NCBI GenBank assembly: GCA_963971305.1
Contig: OZ020306.1
Span: 34,555,512-34,619,511 of the forward strand
Direction: 5' to 3'
Length of the DNA: 64,000 nucleotides
Source of the DNA: Arcuatula senhousia
Taxonomy: Eukaryota; Mollusca; Bivalvia; Mytilida; Mytilidae
In this document: in pieces, positions 29,531 to 40,696 of the stretch
Layout: the number at the start of each line of letters is the position of its first letter
Numbering within the stretch: position 1 is the first letter of the stretch
Made by a program: the position numbers and the translations under genes
The notes under the pieces: generated by a model
What the model saw: the letters and a program-made list of their open reading frames with translations, nothing else
What the model was told of the DNA's origin: nothing
Databases searched by the model: none

Positions 29531-32425
29531 AAAAGGGCGTTCAAACTTAGATCAACACAAATATCATTTTATAACCAATGGACAACTCAAATAACGAAAA
29601 GATGTAAGAGAGACGATAGAATATACAAAATTACAACAGTGTTTCAAACAATTACAGGTATTTTTGCTACGCCTGAGGCGCGTATCGACAATTCAAGTCT
29701 CATCAGAGGCTGATTGAAAATGCCAAATACTACATAAATATAAAGAGCAAAGAACAATATTAGTCAAACAAAAGTGAAACATGCCGAACTGGAAACCAAA
29801 TTTTGACTAAGATGTGTGGGGTAGCAAGAACCTAAGGGTTTTGAAAATTTTGAAATTCTAACGGATAATTTATAGCTTTGATCAGTTCTTCAACACAAAT
29901 GTGTATTGATGTCGTAGCGAGCTAACATCAGGGAATAAACTCCATCAGCAGCGATAATCATTATTGATATTTAACTTCAAAAACATATTACCGAAGTGGT
30001 GAACAAGGCCAGTTTATATACTCTGCCCTTATCCAGTTGAAGTTTCAAAAACTTGTATTTCTAGAATATTTGTTAATTTTATATTTCATTTTGCCGGATG
30101 GGAGGGAGGCCGTTTCGTATGCGGTTCATATTAAAGAAATAAAAGCCTACTAGTCTGTAGTCAACATCTAAATTGCAGTTCATCTTCGTCTTCTTCATTT
30201 TTCTCAAGAAAAACACATGTTTCAAAATCAAAACTTGCTGTACTCGAAGAACCTTAGTTGGAATTCTCATTCAAACTCTGCAAACGATGAATGGGGGTCT
30301 ACCGTGATTATTTTTTGAATCGAGACCATTTTTATGAAAATAAGATCCACTTCAAACACTAATTCAAAACTTGTTTTAAAATTGCAATTACTTTTAAACT
30401 TGTTTTAGAATGAAATTACTTTTAAACTTGTTTTGAAATTGCAATGAATCATTCATAATGTTTTAAAACTTATATAAAAGACCATTGTTGTTACAAACTA
30501 ATGTACATTATCGTTTGCTTCGCCAAGCCAAACGCTGCCTTTAGATAGGCCAAAAACTAGACGGTCTTACATATTGCAACCCATCCAAATTTATTGCTTC
30601 CTTGTCAATCGAATACAAACAGTAAAATAATGATGAGTACGCATACGTTTAGGATGTCAATAAATAAATGCACACATCACAAGCTTCTAGCATATATAGC
30701 AAAGTAACCAACTCCATACTCCTATATGCACCTTACCGGGCTTTCTAGGTTATTCAGTTTATTTTCCCAGTTTCAAAAATTCAAGCAAAAAAATGCAAAG
30801 CCGAGAAGAAAAACGTGATACGATAAATTCAAGTTTTTAAAGTTCTCTTTTTTTCAGTCACAATTTCACACGAATTTTATTAAAAGTAGCCAGACTTTGA
30901 TTTGTTACATGTTTCTAGTCTATGTGGTGCCCTTTTCAGAAAAAAGCCCAAAAAAATCTGCCCTATTACGTATGCATTTATAAATTAAATTGCTTTTCTA
31001 TTACGAGGTACAATATAATAGACATTTTTATATACTTTAAATTTAGTTTTCATGAATTTAATTCTAAATTGTTAAGATTACGGATATGAACTCTTTTCCC
31101 AAATATGATCTGTTAGTCATTTATTGGGCAAAAGTATTTTTGAAGCTTTTTCTGGACAATACTAGATTTGATGAAGGCATGTTAGAAACAGTGCCATTTT
31201 TATCATTTTATAGAGCGACAAAACAAGCATCAATTTGTACCGTTTCAACGCAACGACATTTACCTTTAATTTTCTATTAAGACAGAAAATACACTTGCAA
31301 ATGAATTGGAACTTATGTCCAAAATACAAAAAAAAAGACAATAGACACGCATAAACAAGATTGATTAAATGGTAAATCTGTGAATCATATCTCATACCAT
31401 TCTTGATGTTGTCTGAAAAGTAAACCAGTTCGAACCGTAATTTCCTACGTTAATTTTTACAATTTTATTTTAGATGAAATCTTACCGCAGCGAAATTACT
31501 AATCCAAAGGAATAGATCTGTAAAATGTACACAAGAAATTATGTAACAAAAAGGTAAAATTTGTATAAAGGATCTGTATATTCTTCTATTCTTTGTTCAG
31601 TTTTAAAATATTGTATTTTTATATATTTTTTTGTCATTATTTCAGGTATTCGTTATTCTAAATAAATTTTGCGTAATATTATTATGAAAAAGTTTCCCGC
31701 CAATTTTTGAACGTTTATCATCTTATAAGCAAGTTTGGCAACCTATGATTTTCTAAGCTTATTTTGTACTATAGTCACTCCTAGGAACATGCGAATCGAT
31801 CAAGGTAATTTTTACTAAACTTCGCAAAAGATTTCTCTTATAATCAGCTGCATTAACTTTATACTTATCAAAACAAATTGAATGAAATAACTTTTCTTCA
31901 AAAATGCGCTCATTCAAGTTCGTAAAATTATTGAATTGTCGAACTCATGGAACTAAAATATTTCCCCATTGACACCAATTGTAAATAAATTGTTAATGCG
32001 GAGATCCACTACGGCTTTCCATTCGACATAAAATTAGGGTTATGAAAAATCCTTAACATGTTAGTAAAAATCTCTAGACTCTATTCGCCTATATAAAGTG
32101 TTAGTAAAAATTACCTGGCTCGATTCGCGTGTTCCTTGAAGTGATAGTGTTATTTTCAAACTGACCAGTGAACATCCTGAAAATACAGTTCCTACAAAAT
32201 GACACGGTAAGATGCATGAATTTACGATATTGTATATTACACGTTTCCATCTTATTGTTCATTATTTCTTAGAATGAATTAATTTTAAGGACTACTAGTT
32301 TAGATTTGAAAAAAAAATGACTGATAAATAAATGTTACATATAAAAAGCAACTGATTTAAAACTCGACCTGCAATAAAATCTTTGTATTGAGTATGTGGT
32401 AGAATTTATATCATAATTATTCTAA
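29531..32425. other. Intergenic, repeats only
   Basis: No gene recognised. A piece at 29660-29730 (GCTACGCCTGAGGCGCG and ACTCATCAGAGGCTGA-like text) resembles a dispersed mussel repeat. At 30368-30452 the phrase ACTTTTAAACTTGTTTT recurs three times as a small direct repeat. The rest is AT-rich unique-looking DNA. Confidence 0.4.
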
Positions 32426-32430
32426 CATGC

Positions 32431-33489
32431 AGGGGCCGTGTCAACGAAGCTATCCTAGGATTGAGACATGTCTTTGGACCGTCTTTAGATATGGATTAGT
32501 CTTAGGACGGGTGAACGAAAGGGTCCTAATTTGAGATGCGTCCTAAAATGTGACCAAAATTTGAGATAACAATTTAGTTGACTTAAGACCATCCTTATCA
32601 ATTAGGACTATCCTAGGGTATTGACATTAGGAAATAAACAATAATTATGACTCTTGTGGATACTAATCTTGGGCCAGGTTAATGAAGCTGTCCTAAGCTG
32701 TGTCCTAAACCATGTCTTTGGACTTAAAATGGGATGTAGAAAGGATCATCCTTAGACGCGTCCTAGGATGTAAAACGAAGCCATCTTAGGATAACCACAA
32801 ATAGGACCATTCTTTAATGAATTTAGGATAATCCTAAATAGCCATATGTAATGCACTTACGCCGATGTAAAGGCGTTTGAAAAAAGAAGTTTTTTTGTTT
32901 TACCTTTTCAAATGTAAAATAGATTTAAACAATTTTATTGCGAAGCCTTTAATTTGTTTTTTTTAGAGAATAAAAATAATTTATTGCAAAATCATTGCAT
33001 TTCTTCATTTGTTTTTCTGCGCATTGCACTTATCCCTTATAACAAAAGCAAATCCACAGGTTTGGGAAGCAAATATCCACGTGAACTGTTAAATGTTAAT
33101 TTCAAAAGTGTAGTACTACATTAAATTAATGTCGTCAAATAGTAACTGGTAAAACACATATCCAATATATGGGTAACCATTGGGACAATTTTATCAATAG
33201 CAAAAATATCTTTATTTGCTAAATTTAGAAAGTAAAATATCAAAAATGAGAGGTTGGCCACAAACAACACTAATTCAAGGAGATAAAACCTATTTCGGAC
33301 TCTTTTTTAGAGTTTCAAGGCACAAGGATGGTCCTAAGACCACAATTTTCACATCCTAAATTTAGGACCAAATTTAGGAAATGCCCTTTTAAAGGATGCC
33401 TTCATTAACACGACTTAGGAGTGAGACATGTCCAAAGACCATCCTAAGACATGTCCTAATCCTAGGACACCTTCGTTAACACGGCCCCT
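32431..33489. mobile_element. 1.06-kb element with long inverted ends
   Basis: The left end AGGGGCCGTGTCAACGAAGC and right end (inverse) AGGGGCCGTGTTAACGAAGG begin an imperfect terminal inverted repeat. It continues with GTCCTAGGATT and GACATGTC for about 45-55 bp. The interior is dotted with TCCTAAGAC/GTCTTAGGA-like repeats and has no coding frame. A related decayed piece lies at 33790-33965. Clean target duplication not seen. Likely a non-autonomous DNA transposon. Confidence 0.8.
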
Positions 33490-33789
33490 TATAAGCAATC
33501 GAGTTTTCCGAAGAGAATTCGTTTATTTTCATTTCAAATACCGAATTTCTTTTAGATGAATGAACGGGAACATACTATATGCATCATGTATTAACTTTAG
33601 TATCAAAGGTTGTAACTTTAGTTGTTTACGTTATATTTACATTTCATTTACTAAAGCAAAGAGAAAAAAAACTAACTAAAAAAGAAAATAAGATTTAATG
33701 AATTGTTCACACATTGTTTTATAAATGTAGGAGCATATCATGGATTTTGATATGCCACGAAATTGTTTATGAAAATTATTTAGATTTGA

Positions 33790-33965
33790 ATTGTATACCA
33801 GTTATTTTAAGACGGTCCTTAGACTATTATATATAGGAATGTCATAGGACAGCTTCGATATACATCCTACCCAATATTTTAAGATGGTTCTAAGACCATC
33901 CTAAAGTAACTGCTAAACGATGTCTTAGGATATGTGTTAGGATATTTTTATTGACACGGGCACAG
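33790..33965. repeat. Decayed relative of the 32431-33489 element
   Basis: Contains AAGACGGTCCTTAGAC, GATGGTTCTAAGACCATCC and GATGTCTTAGGAT phrases of the neighbouring element, ending TTGACACGGGC, which matches its terminus. Heavily diverged. Confidence 0.6.
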
Positions 33966-34016
33966 GTGTATATCGGGTCATTTTCATAACAGAAATATCA
34001 ACTTCCAAAAATAGTT

Positions 34017-34448
34017 ATGTCTCCCCCACTTTTGTGGGGAGACATATTTTTTTTGTCGTGTCCGTCCGTCTGTCCGTCACAAAGTTTGTCAGCACAACTC
34101 CTCTAAAACTACTGAACCGAATTCAATGAAACTTGGTATATAGGAAGGACACCATAAGTAGTTGTGCTTATTAGCAGAAATTTTTTATCCTAATTTTTTT
34201 GTGGGAGTAAACTTATAAATTTGCTGTAAATCCTCACTTATCATCTTGTCAGCGCAAGTCCTGTTTAACCACTGAACCGAATTCAACGAAACTTGGTATA
34301 AAGGAAGGATACCATATGTTGTTGTGCATATTACCAGGACATTTGATCCCAAAAATATTGTGAGAGTTATGGACTTTTGAACTTATAACTTTTTGGTGGA
34401 AACTGGGGTGGAGTAGACATCGTTTTTGCAGGCAAAAACAAACTTTAA
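34017..34448 (+). mobile_element. Hairpin-head element C (HINE-like), two ~160-bp units
   Basis: The head ATGTCTCCCCCACTTTTGTG folds through CTCCCCCAC/GTGGGGAG, followed by GTCCGTCCGTCTGTCCGTC. Two units with period ~160 bp follow (ACTGAACCGAATTCAA at 34111 and 34271). An inverse of the head, GGTGGAGTAGACAT, is next, and then a perfect 3' hairpin GTTTTTGC-AG-GCAAAAAC at 34422-34439. Layout identical to elements A, B and D although the sequence differs. Confidence 0.8.
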
Positions 34449-35955
34449 TTGTAATTTGTTTTTCTCTCCAAATTTTAGATAAATAGGACATTACGTAGTT
34501 AACGTCATTGAAAAGTATGAAAATGAATAGACTGCACAATATCTAATTCCATGACAGGGCATGGTTTGTTGTTTTTGAAGTCACTAACAGGTCCTGGTTT
34601 GACAACTTTATCTGCACATACCTACCCAATATATAGGAGACTAACCCCCGGGAGAGGGAATCCTTTTAGAATGTGCAATTTTCACCTGTTTTCCCTGGTG
34701 GGTAAAACTAAATATTAACAAGGTATTGCTGATATTTTCAAGATTAGAGACTTAAACAAAATCTTTTGATATAAGAGCCGGGAACAATCTTTCATTTTTA
34801 GAATCAACCTTTTGTTAATAACATTACTAACTGTTTTATATTACATACAAATATTATTAATTTAGGTTGATATGTTACAAGTTTGATGGAAAAAGTAAAG
34901 AGTTGAAACTATTTTTACAAAAGTTATTCCTCAGAGGTTTCAGTCTGTTGAAATCTCGTTTTTGAATACTTTTTAAAACATTCCTTAAAATTTGATTTTT
35001 TTTCTTCATACAAGTTCTTGTAGATATAAGTGTGTAATTATTTAAAAACAAAAATGGAAGATTTTGAGGTTTTGAAAGCCAGACCAATAATTTTTTTAAG
35101 TCAAACAGAATCACCACATTTACCAATATGGAAACTTTGAGAGGAAACTTGATTCTTAAACTTGATGTTTTTGATGAAATTTCTACAAAATAGACAAAAA
35201 GGATGAAATTTATGGAAAATCAGCAAAATAGGTTTTAATTCTTGCTTGTGCATGTTCTAGAAAAAATCAGCACATCCTCTTAAAATCTAAAGGATCAACA
35301 CCCCCGGGTTTCATATGTGATATAAATCGCGCTTTTATAGCCTATATATTATTGCTAATGCATAAAACACCAACTCACTTAAACAATTATCATAGTTATT
35401 TTTTTCTTATTTTCGCCTACCGATTTACCTCATTTTCATCAGCAGTCATCTGATGATTTCCAGTGCACATTTTACATGTAATACAAAGTACCACCTTGAA
35501 TGTACCAAACCTATCGCCATGGGGATTTTAAGAATAAACATCAAAATGAAATTAAGATGATAACTTCATGGACGAGAGTTTGTTGTTCTCCAATAACATG
35601 ATTCTTTCCCTTTCTCTATTTTTGTTTTTGAACATTAAATTATTCTTTATCCTTTTGGATTTCAAACATTCCTTCTGAAAATGTTATTTCTGTTCGATTC
35701 ATGATATTTCAAAATATAAGCAATGGAATGGTCCTGTTATGAAAATAAGTTTAGTTGGAAGTATTTCAATTTATAGCTAAAAAGTACAGAAAATATCCAT
35801 TTCATTATAAATCAGATAAAATGTGTAAAAAAAATTGTTTTTAAAGATGACATGAAATTCCTAATTACCCCCATTCCCTGTTTACATGTTTAACATAAAC
35901 AAACAGTAATAGTTTTAACAATTAATCACAAATTGAGTTAAAAGATATGATAGTT
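34449..35955. other. Intergenic, nothing recognised
   Basis: AT-rich, no coding or element boundary that I can support. The short palindromes CCCCCGGGAG (34646) and CCCCCGGGTT (35301) stand out but have no visible partner structure. Confidence 0.4.
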
Positions 35956-35959
35956 CATT

Positions 35960-37220
35960 GTTATACCCCACGCAACGAAGTTGCGAAGGGTATAATGTTT
36001 TTGACTGGTCCGTCCGTCCGTCCGTCTGTGATCAAAGTTTGTAATCGCAACTCCTCTTAAACTACTGAACAGAATTTAATGAAACTTGGTATGCAAGAAG
36101 AACACCATATGTTGTTATGCATATTACCGGAAATGTTTGATTCGCATTTTTTTTGTGGGAGTTATGGCCCTTTGGACTTAGAAATTTGCAGAAAATCATG
36201 ATTACAGTTTGTAATCGCAACTCCTCTTAAACTACTGAACAGAATTTAACAAAATTTGGTATGAAAGAAGAACACTATATGTTGTTGTGCTTGTTACCGG
36301 GAAATTTTGAATCGCAAATTTTTGTGGGAGTTATGGCCCTTTGGACTTAGAAATTTGCAGAAAATCATGATTACTGTTTGTAATCGCAACTCCTCTCAAA
36401 CTACTGAACATAATTTAACGAAACTAGCAAGAAGAACACCATATGTAGTTGTGCATATTACCGGGAATTTTTGATTCGCAAATTTTTGTGGGAGTTATGG
36501 CCCTTTGGACTTAGAAATTTGCAGAAAATCATGATTACAGTTTGTAATCGCAACTCCTCTAAAACTACTGAACAGAATTTGACAAAACTAGGTATGCAAG
36601 AAGAACACCATATGTAGTTGTGCATATTACTTGGAATTTTTGATTCGCAATTTTTTGTGGGAGTTATGGCCCTTTGGACTTAGAAATTTGCAGAAAATCA
36701 TGATTATAGTTTGTGATCGCAACTCCTTTTAAACTACTGAACAGAATTTAACGAAACTTGGTATGCAAGAAGTACACCACATGTTGTTTTGCATTTTACC
36801 TGATATTTTTGATTCGCAAATTTTTGTGGGAGTTATGGACCTTTGGACTTAGAAATTTGCAGAAAATCATGATTACTGTTTGTAATCGCAACTCCTCCCA
36901 AACTACTGAACAGAATTTAACGAAACTAGGTATGCAAGAAGAACACCATATGTAGATGTGCATATTACCGGGAATTTTCGATTGGCAAATTTCTGTGGGA
37001 GTTATGGCCCTTTGGACTTAGAAATTTACAGAAAATCATGATTACAGTTTGTAATCGCAACTCCTCTAAAACTACTGAACAGAATTTAACAAAACTAGGT
37101 ATGCAAGAAGAACACCATATGTAGTTATGCATATTACAAGGAATTTTTTATCCCCAAATTTTTGTCGGAGTTATGGCCCTTTGGACTAAGAAATTTGACA
37201 TAACGTTGTTATGATATTCA
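35960..37220 (+). mobile_element. Hairpin-head element B (HINE-like), seven ~169-bp units
   Basis: The head TTATACCCCACGCAACGAAG contains hairpin GCAACGAAGTTGC and closes with GGGTATAA. It is followed by GGTCCGTCCGTCCGTCCGTC. Seven tandem units (phrase GTAATCGCAACTCCTC near 36041, 36211, 36380, 36544, 36713, 36882, 37051) have period 164-170 bp. The 3' end has a perfect hairpin CATAAC-GTT-GTTATG at about 37199-37213, followed by ATATTC. Non-coding; the small frames inside are repeat artefacts. Confidence 0.85.
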
Positions 37221-37251
37221 AATACTTGCACACACACTTTTACAATCATTC

Positions 37252-39242
37252 CATGGCCGTAGCTACCATTGAGGCAAGTGAGGCAGTTGCCTCACTAAAA
37301 ATTTTGACAATTTTTTTTTTTTTTTTTTGAAAAAAAAGTATACAGGTACTCAAAAAACATTCATACGTTTATATAGTTAGTTTCATTTATCTTTGATTTA
37401 CAAGCTACAATAAATTTAATAACTTTTTAATTTGCAGTAATAAATGTGATAAATAAGTAACCTAAAACCAGATTTGCCAATTAAAAAAATGGAAAATGGA
37501 ATAATGATTTTAAAAACCAAAGTTTGGCGGTATGCATGCTCGGCCAATGCCATTTTAGCAACTTTGGTAGATACTGCACTTGAAGATTAATTGTTATCCA
37601 AATATAAGATTAGATCTTCCTCTTGTGTTAATATTTCCAGTCCTGAATGTATTTTGTGATGCCTCACGTTGGGAATGTCATTTATGAGTGGTAACATAAT
37701 TTGCGGCCCTGCACTACCTCATGTTTAAAATATTGTATTAGCAGACTTTTGTTGCAATAACTTTTTGTTTGTGTCAACTGTTGAATACGTTAATATCATT
37801 TTGTGCTCCGTCTGGCTTTTACAGGTAATAGTTGTCTGTTGTCTTGATACTATTGAAGTGCCATCGGATAATTTCTTGAGTATATTTCAGAATTTTTGGT
37901 TTATATACTTTAAGCAGATATTTAAATGGCATCACCAAATGATAAAAAAAATATATCAATTAAAATGATTGGTGACTGTTTCAATTAGTTTGTGGCAGTT
38001 TTTTTTTTTGTACTCTTTATCCCTATTATGTCTCACACCCGTCTTGTTTTGTGTTGCTCGACCCTAAGACCGCAATTGAAGGCAAAAGTTAAGCGCCATA
38101 AAATCTTGTGTAACCCATTCTTTTGAGAGTCAATTGCTTTGTTATGACTTTGCCTTGTTTTGTCTTTTCTCCTTGGATATATGAGATTAATTTTTCCAGT
38201 TCAGTAGTGTTTTTTATTTCCTTTTTTTTTAAAGAAAAATATATTAAATATATTTCTAACAAAATCGAAAAAGAATATGAATAACGAATAGAAAAAGTTT
38301 CTGCAATTCTATCCTGATACTGAATAAAATAATCTTTTAATTTTTAAGATAGGCATATGTATGTGAACGATGTGAACGGCAAGCAAATATATCTTCATTT
38401 TTGGGTCAACAGTACATGTTTTTCCGTATATATTTTGCACAAGGAATTATAAAATCATATAAGTGATAGAAATAAAATGCAATAGGCGACCCATATTTTT
38501 CCGTTTTCAATTTATATTTTTGAGGAGGTGTAAGCTACATGTAGGTACGAGACCACAATTAGCTCCCTTCAATATAGTCCCTATTAAAACATAGTTTTTT
38601 TTTGTAAATGCTATTGTAATGTTAGTTTTTATGACTAAAGGATGAACTTGAAGTGAAAAGAGAGATTAAAGATAGTATAAATTTATCAAACTTTAATTTT
38701 TTTGAAATTCATTGATAAAGTTGTGATTCGGCTAAGTGCAAAAAGGTGATTTTTTAATTTTTCAAGCACCTCTTTTCTGACCCTCTTAGGTGTAAATTAA
38801 AAAAAAAAATCAAAATTTTTTTAGATGGTAGGATTTTCTGAATTTTTAACTAATGTTCTGGAAGCTAATGCACTTTATGTTACCAAAGTTTCATTTAAAA
38901 AGAAATGGTGCAATTTTTTTAATTTCACATAAGGCTATATTGAAAATGCATTAAAAATTTGGAAAAAATAACTATGATCTCGGGCCTGTATGTTGCGAAC
39001 AAATGTATGCCTTATAACATATTTTTATTTAAATTGTCAAAAAAAAACAACTTATCATAAAGCTTGCTTTGGAGTCAATAATTCTTCTGGAAACGCCCAG
39101 AATGCAGGATTTCGCACCATTTACCCCAGAGCTTCTGGGGGCCTTAAGCGGCCCCCAGACCCCCTGCCGAAAAAATTTTCGCCTCGCTTCGCTCGGCGAT
39201 AAGCTTTGCCTCACTATTTTTGGGACCCTAGCTACGGCCATG
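37252..39242. mobile_element. 2-kb TIR element with 5-bp target duplication
   Basis: Perfect 14-bp terminal inverted repeats CATGGCCGTAGCTA (37252-37265) and TAGCTACGGCCATG (39229-39242) are flanked by CATTC on both sides (37247-37251, 39243-39247). Subterminal GAGGCAAGTGAGGC and GCCTCACT motifs mirror each other. The 1991-bp body has no transposase-like frame, so it is non-autonomous. It contains one copy of the GCGCCATAAAA repeat (38020-38220). Confidence 0.85.
38020..38220 (+). repeat. Dispersed GCGCCATAAAA repeat, copy 1
   Basis: Shares ordered phrases with 39410-39650: TGTCTCACA, CCTAAGA.CGCAAT, GGCGCCATAAAA/AGCGCCATAAAA, CTTGT.TAACCCA, and a TATGAGATT ending before TTCAGTAGT. Copy 1 lies inside the 2-kb TIR element. 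Confidence 0.6.
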
Positions 39243-39409
39243 CATTCAATATTATTGATTCTTGTAGCTTGATACTAATTCCTCAAGGATAACATTGATA
39301 GTCCATTAGCGGCACGCGTGGGGTATGTGAGCGTGCTCACTAAGGTTCTTTCATTTTAATAAGTGTTTGACTGGTCTGCTGTACTGAGATGATCACCTCA
39401 ATATCCCTA

Positions 39410-39650
39410 ATGTGTCTCACAACTATGTTGTGTTCTATGGTCATTACTGGATCCTAAGATCGCAATGGAAGAGGGAGGTTTGGCGCCATAAAACCTTGTT
39501 TAACCCACCATGTCGTTTGAAATGCCTGTACCAAGTCAGGACCATTGCTATCCACCAATTCTCCGGTATGACTGATTCGTTTTTGTCATTTTCTCTGGAC
39601 TATGAGATTGATCATTCAAGTTCGGTAGTTTTGTTATTACCTTTATTCAC
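39410..39650 (+). repeat. Dispersed GCGCCATAAAA repeat, copy 2
   Basis: Matches copy 1 at 38020-38220, and lies just outside the TIR element. The open frame over it is not considered a gene. Confidence 0.6.
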
Positions 39651-40019
39651 ATATAATTCATTTTCATTTAATAGGCATAGTTTAGTTTAATAGTCAAAAT
39701 CGGTGTAATTGATGCTAGCATTTGTCAAATATTGATAAGCCGACAATCTCAGTCTGAGATATTCAAATCTGTACATTCAGACATTGATTAATCGTCTTTT
39801 ATAATGTTCCATCCTAGTTCCATTTTAACAAGGACCATTAAAAACTCTTTTCTATTAGAAATTGTGCTCTTTTGTTTCTTTAACATATTATTTTTCTGCA
39901 CAAAACCTTCCATGTTCATCTGTAAATCTAGCGTTAAAATCTTCAGAAACTAAACTGAACTTTAACATGCACGTTTCATATATATTCGGGGTTTTTTTAT
40001 CGCTAACCTTCTGCAGTTT

Positions 40020-40140
40020 TGCTTAATTGAACTTTCCCCATTACTTGGTTGTCCGTCGTTGTCTGCCGTTGTCGTTTGTCGCCACAAACAATTTAAAAAA
40101 AAAAACTTTTTTAAACTACTGAACTACTTACAAACCTTAT
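40020..40140 (+). repeat. Remnant of a hairpin-head type element
   Basis: TTGTCCGTCGTTGTCTGCCG and TTTTTTAAACTACTGAAC resemble the GTCC tract and the unit phrase (AAACTACTGAAC) of elements B and C. Ends not visible. Confidence 0.4.
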
Positions 40141-40167
40141 TTGGTCACAGGGAATCCTGCACAAAGA

Positions 40168-40271
40168 TGGGGTCCCGCACCGATCATTAAGTTATCACTT
40201 TGTCCGTCTGTCCATTTGCCTGTCAGTAATGTCTGTCATACTGTCTACATGCCTATCCATCTATATGGTCG
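40168..40271 (+). mobile_element. Orphan head of an element-A-like family, abutting the minisatellite
   Basis: GGGTCCCGCACCGATC then CACTTTGTCCGTCTGTCC mirror the head of element A (GGGCCCCGCATCGA and CACTTTGTCCGTCTGTCC). After a decayed GTCT/GTCC tract the 29-bp minisatellite begins at about 40272. The order head, GTCC tract, tandem array is the same as in elements A-D. Confidence 0.55.
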
Positions 40272-40696
40272 CTCATCATCAGTGTTTTCATTCTACAGAT
40301 ATGATCATCTGTGTTATAATTGTAAAGAGAGGATCATCTGTGTTATAATTCTAAAGAGAGGATCATCTGTGTTATAGTTCTATACTGTGTTATATTCTAC
40401 AGAGAGATTCATCTGTGTTATAATTCCAAAGAGAGGATCATCAGTGTTATAATTGTACAGAGAGGATCATCTATGTTATAATTCTATAGAGATTCATCTG
40501 TGTTATAATTCTAAAGAGAGGATCACCAGTGTTATGATTGTAAAGAGAGGATCATCTGTGTTAAAGTTCTACAGAGATTCATCTGTGTTATAATTCTAAA
40601 GAGAGGATCATCAGTGTTATGATTGTAAAGAGAATAATTCTATAGACAGGATCATCCATGTAATTATTCTATAGAGAGGGTTATCAGTGTTATAGT

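Noticed and set aside
36758..36955. 65-codon frame in element B
   Set aside because: Chance frame in one of seven non-coding tandem units; the other units do not keep it open.
39029..39272. Overlapping 67-70-codon frames on both strands
   Set aside because: They fall in the right subterminal region of the 37252-39242 element, whose GC content is higher; shadow frames only.
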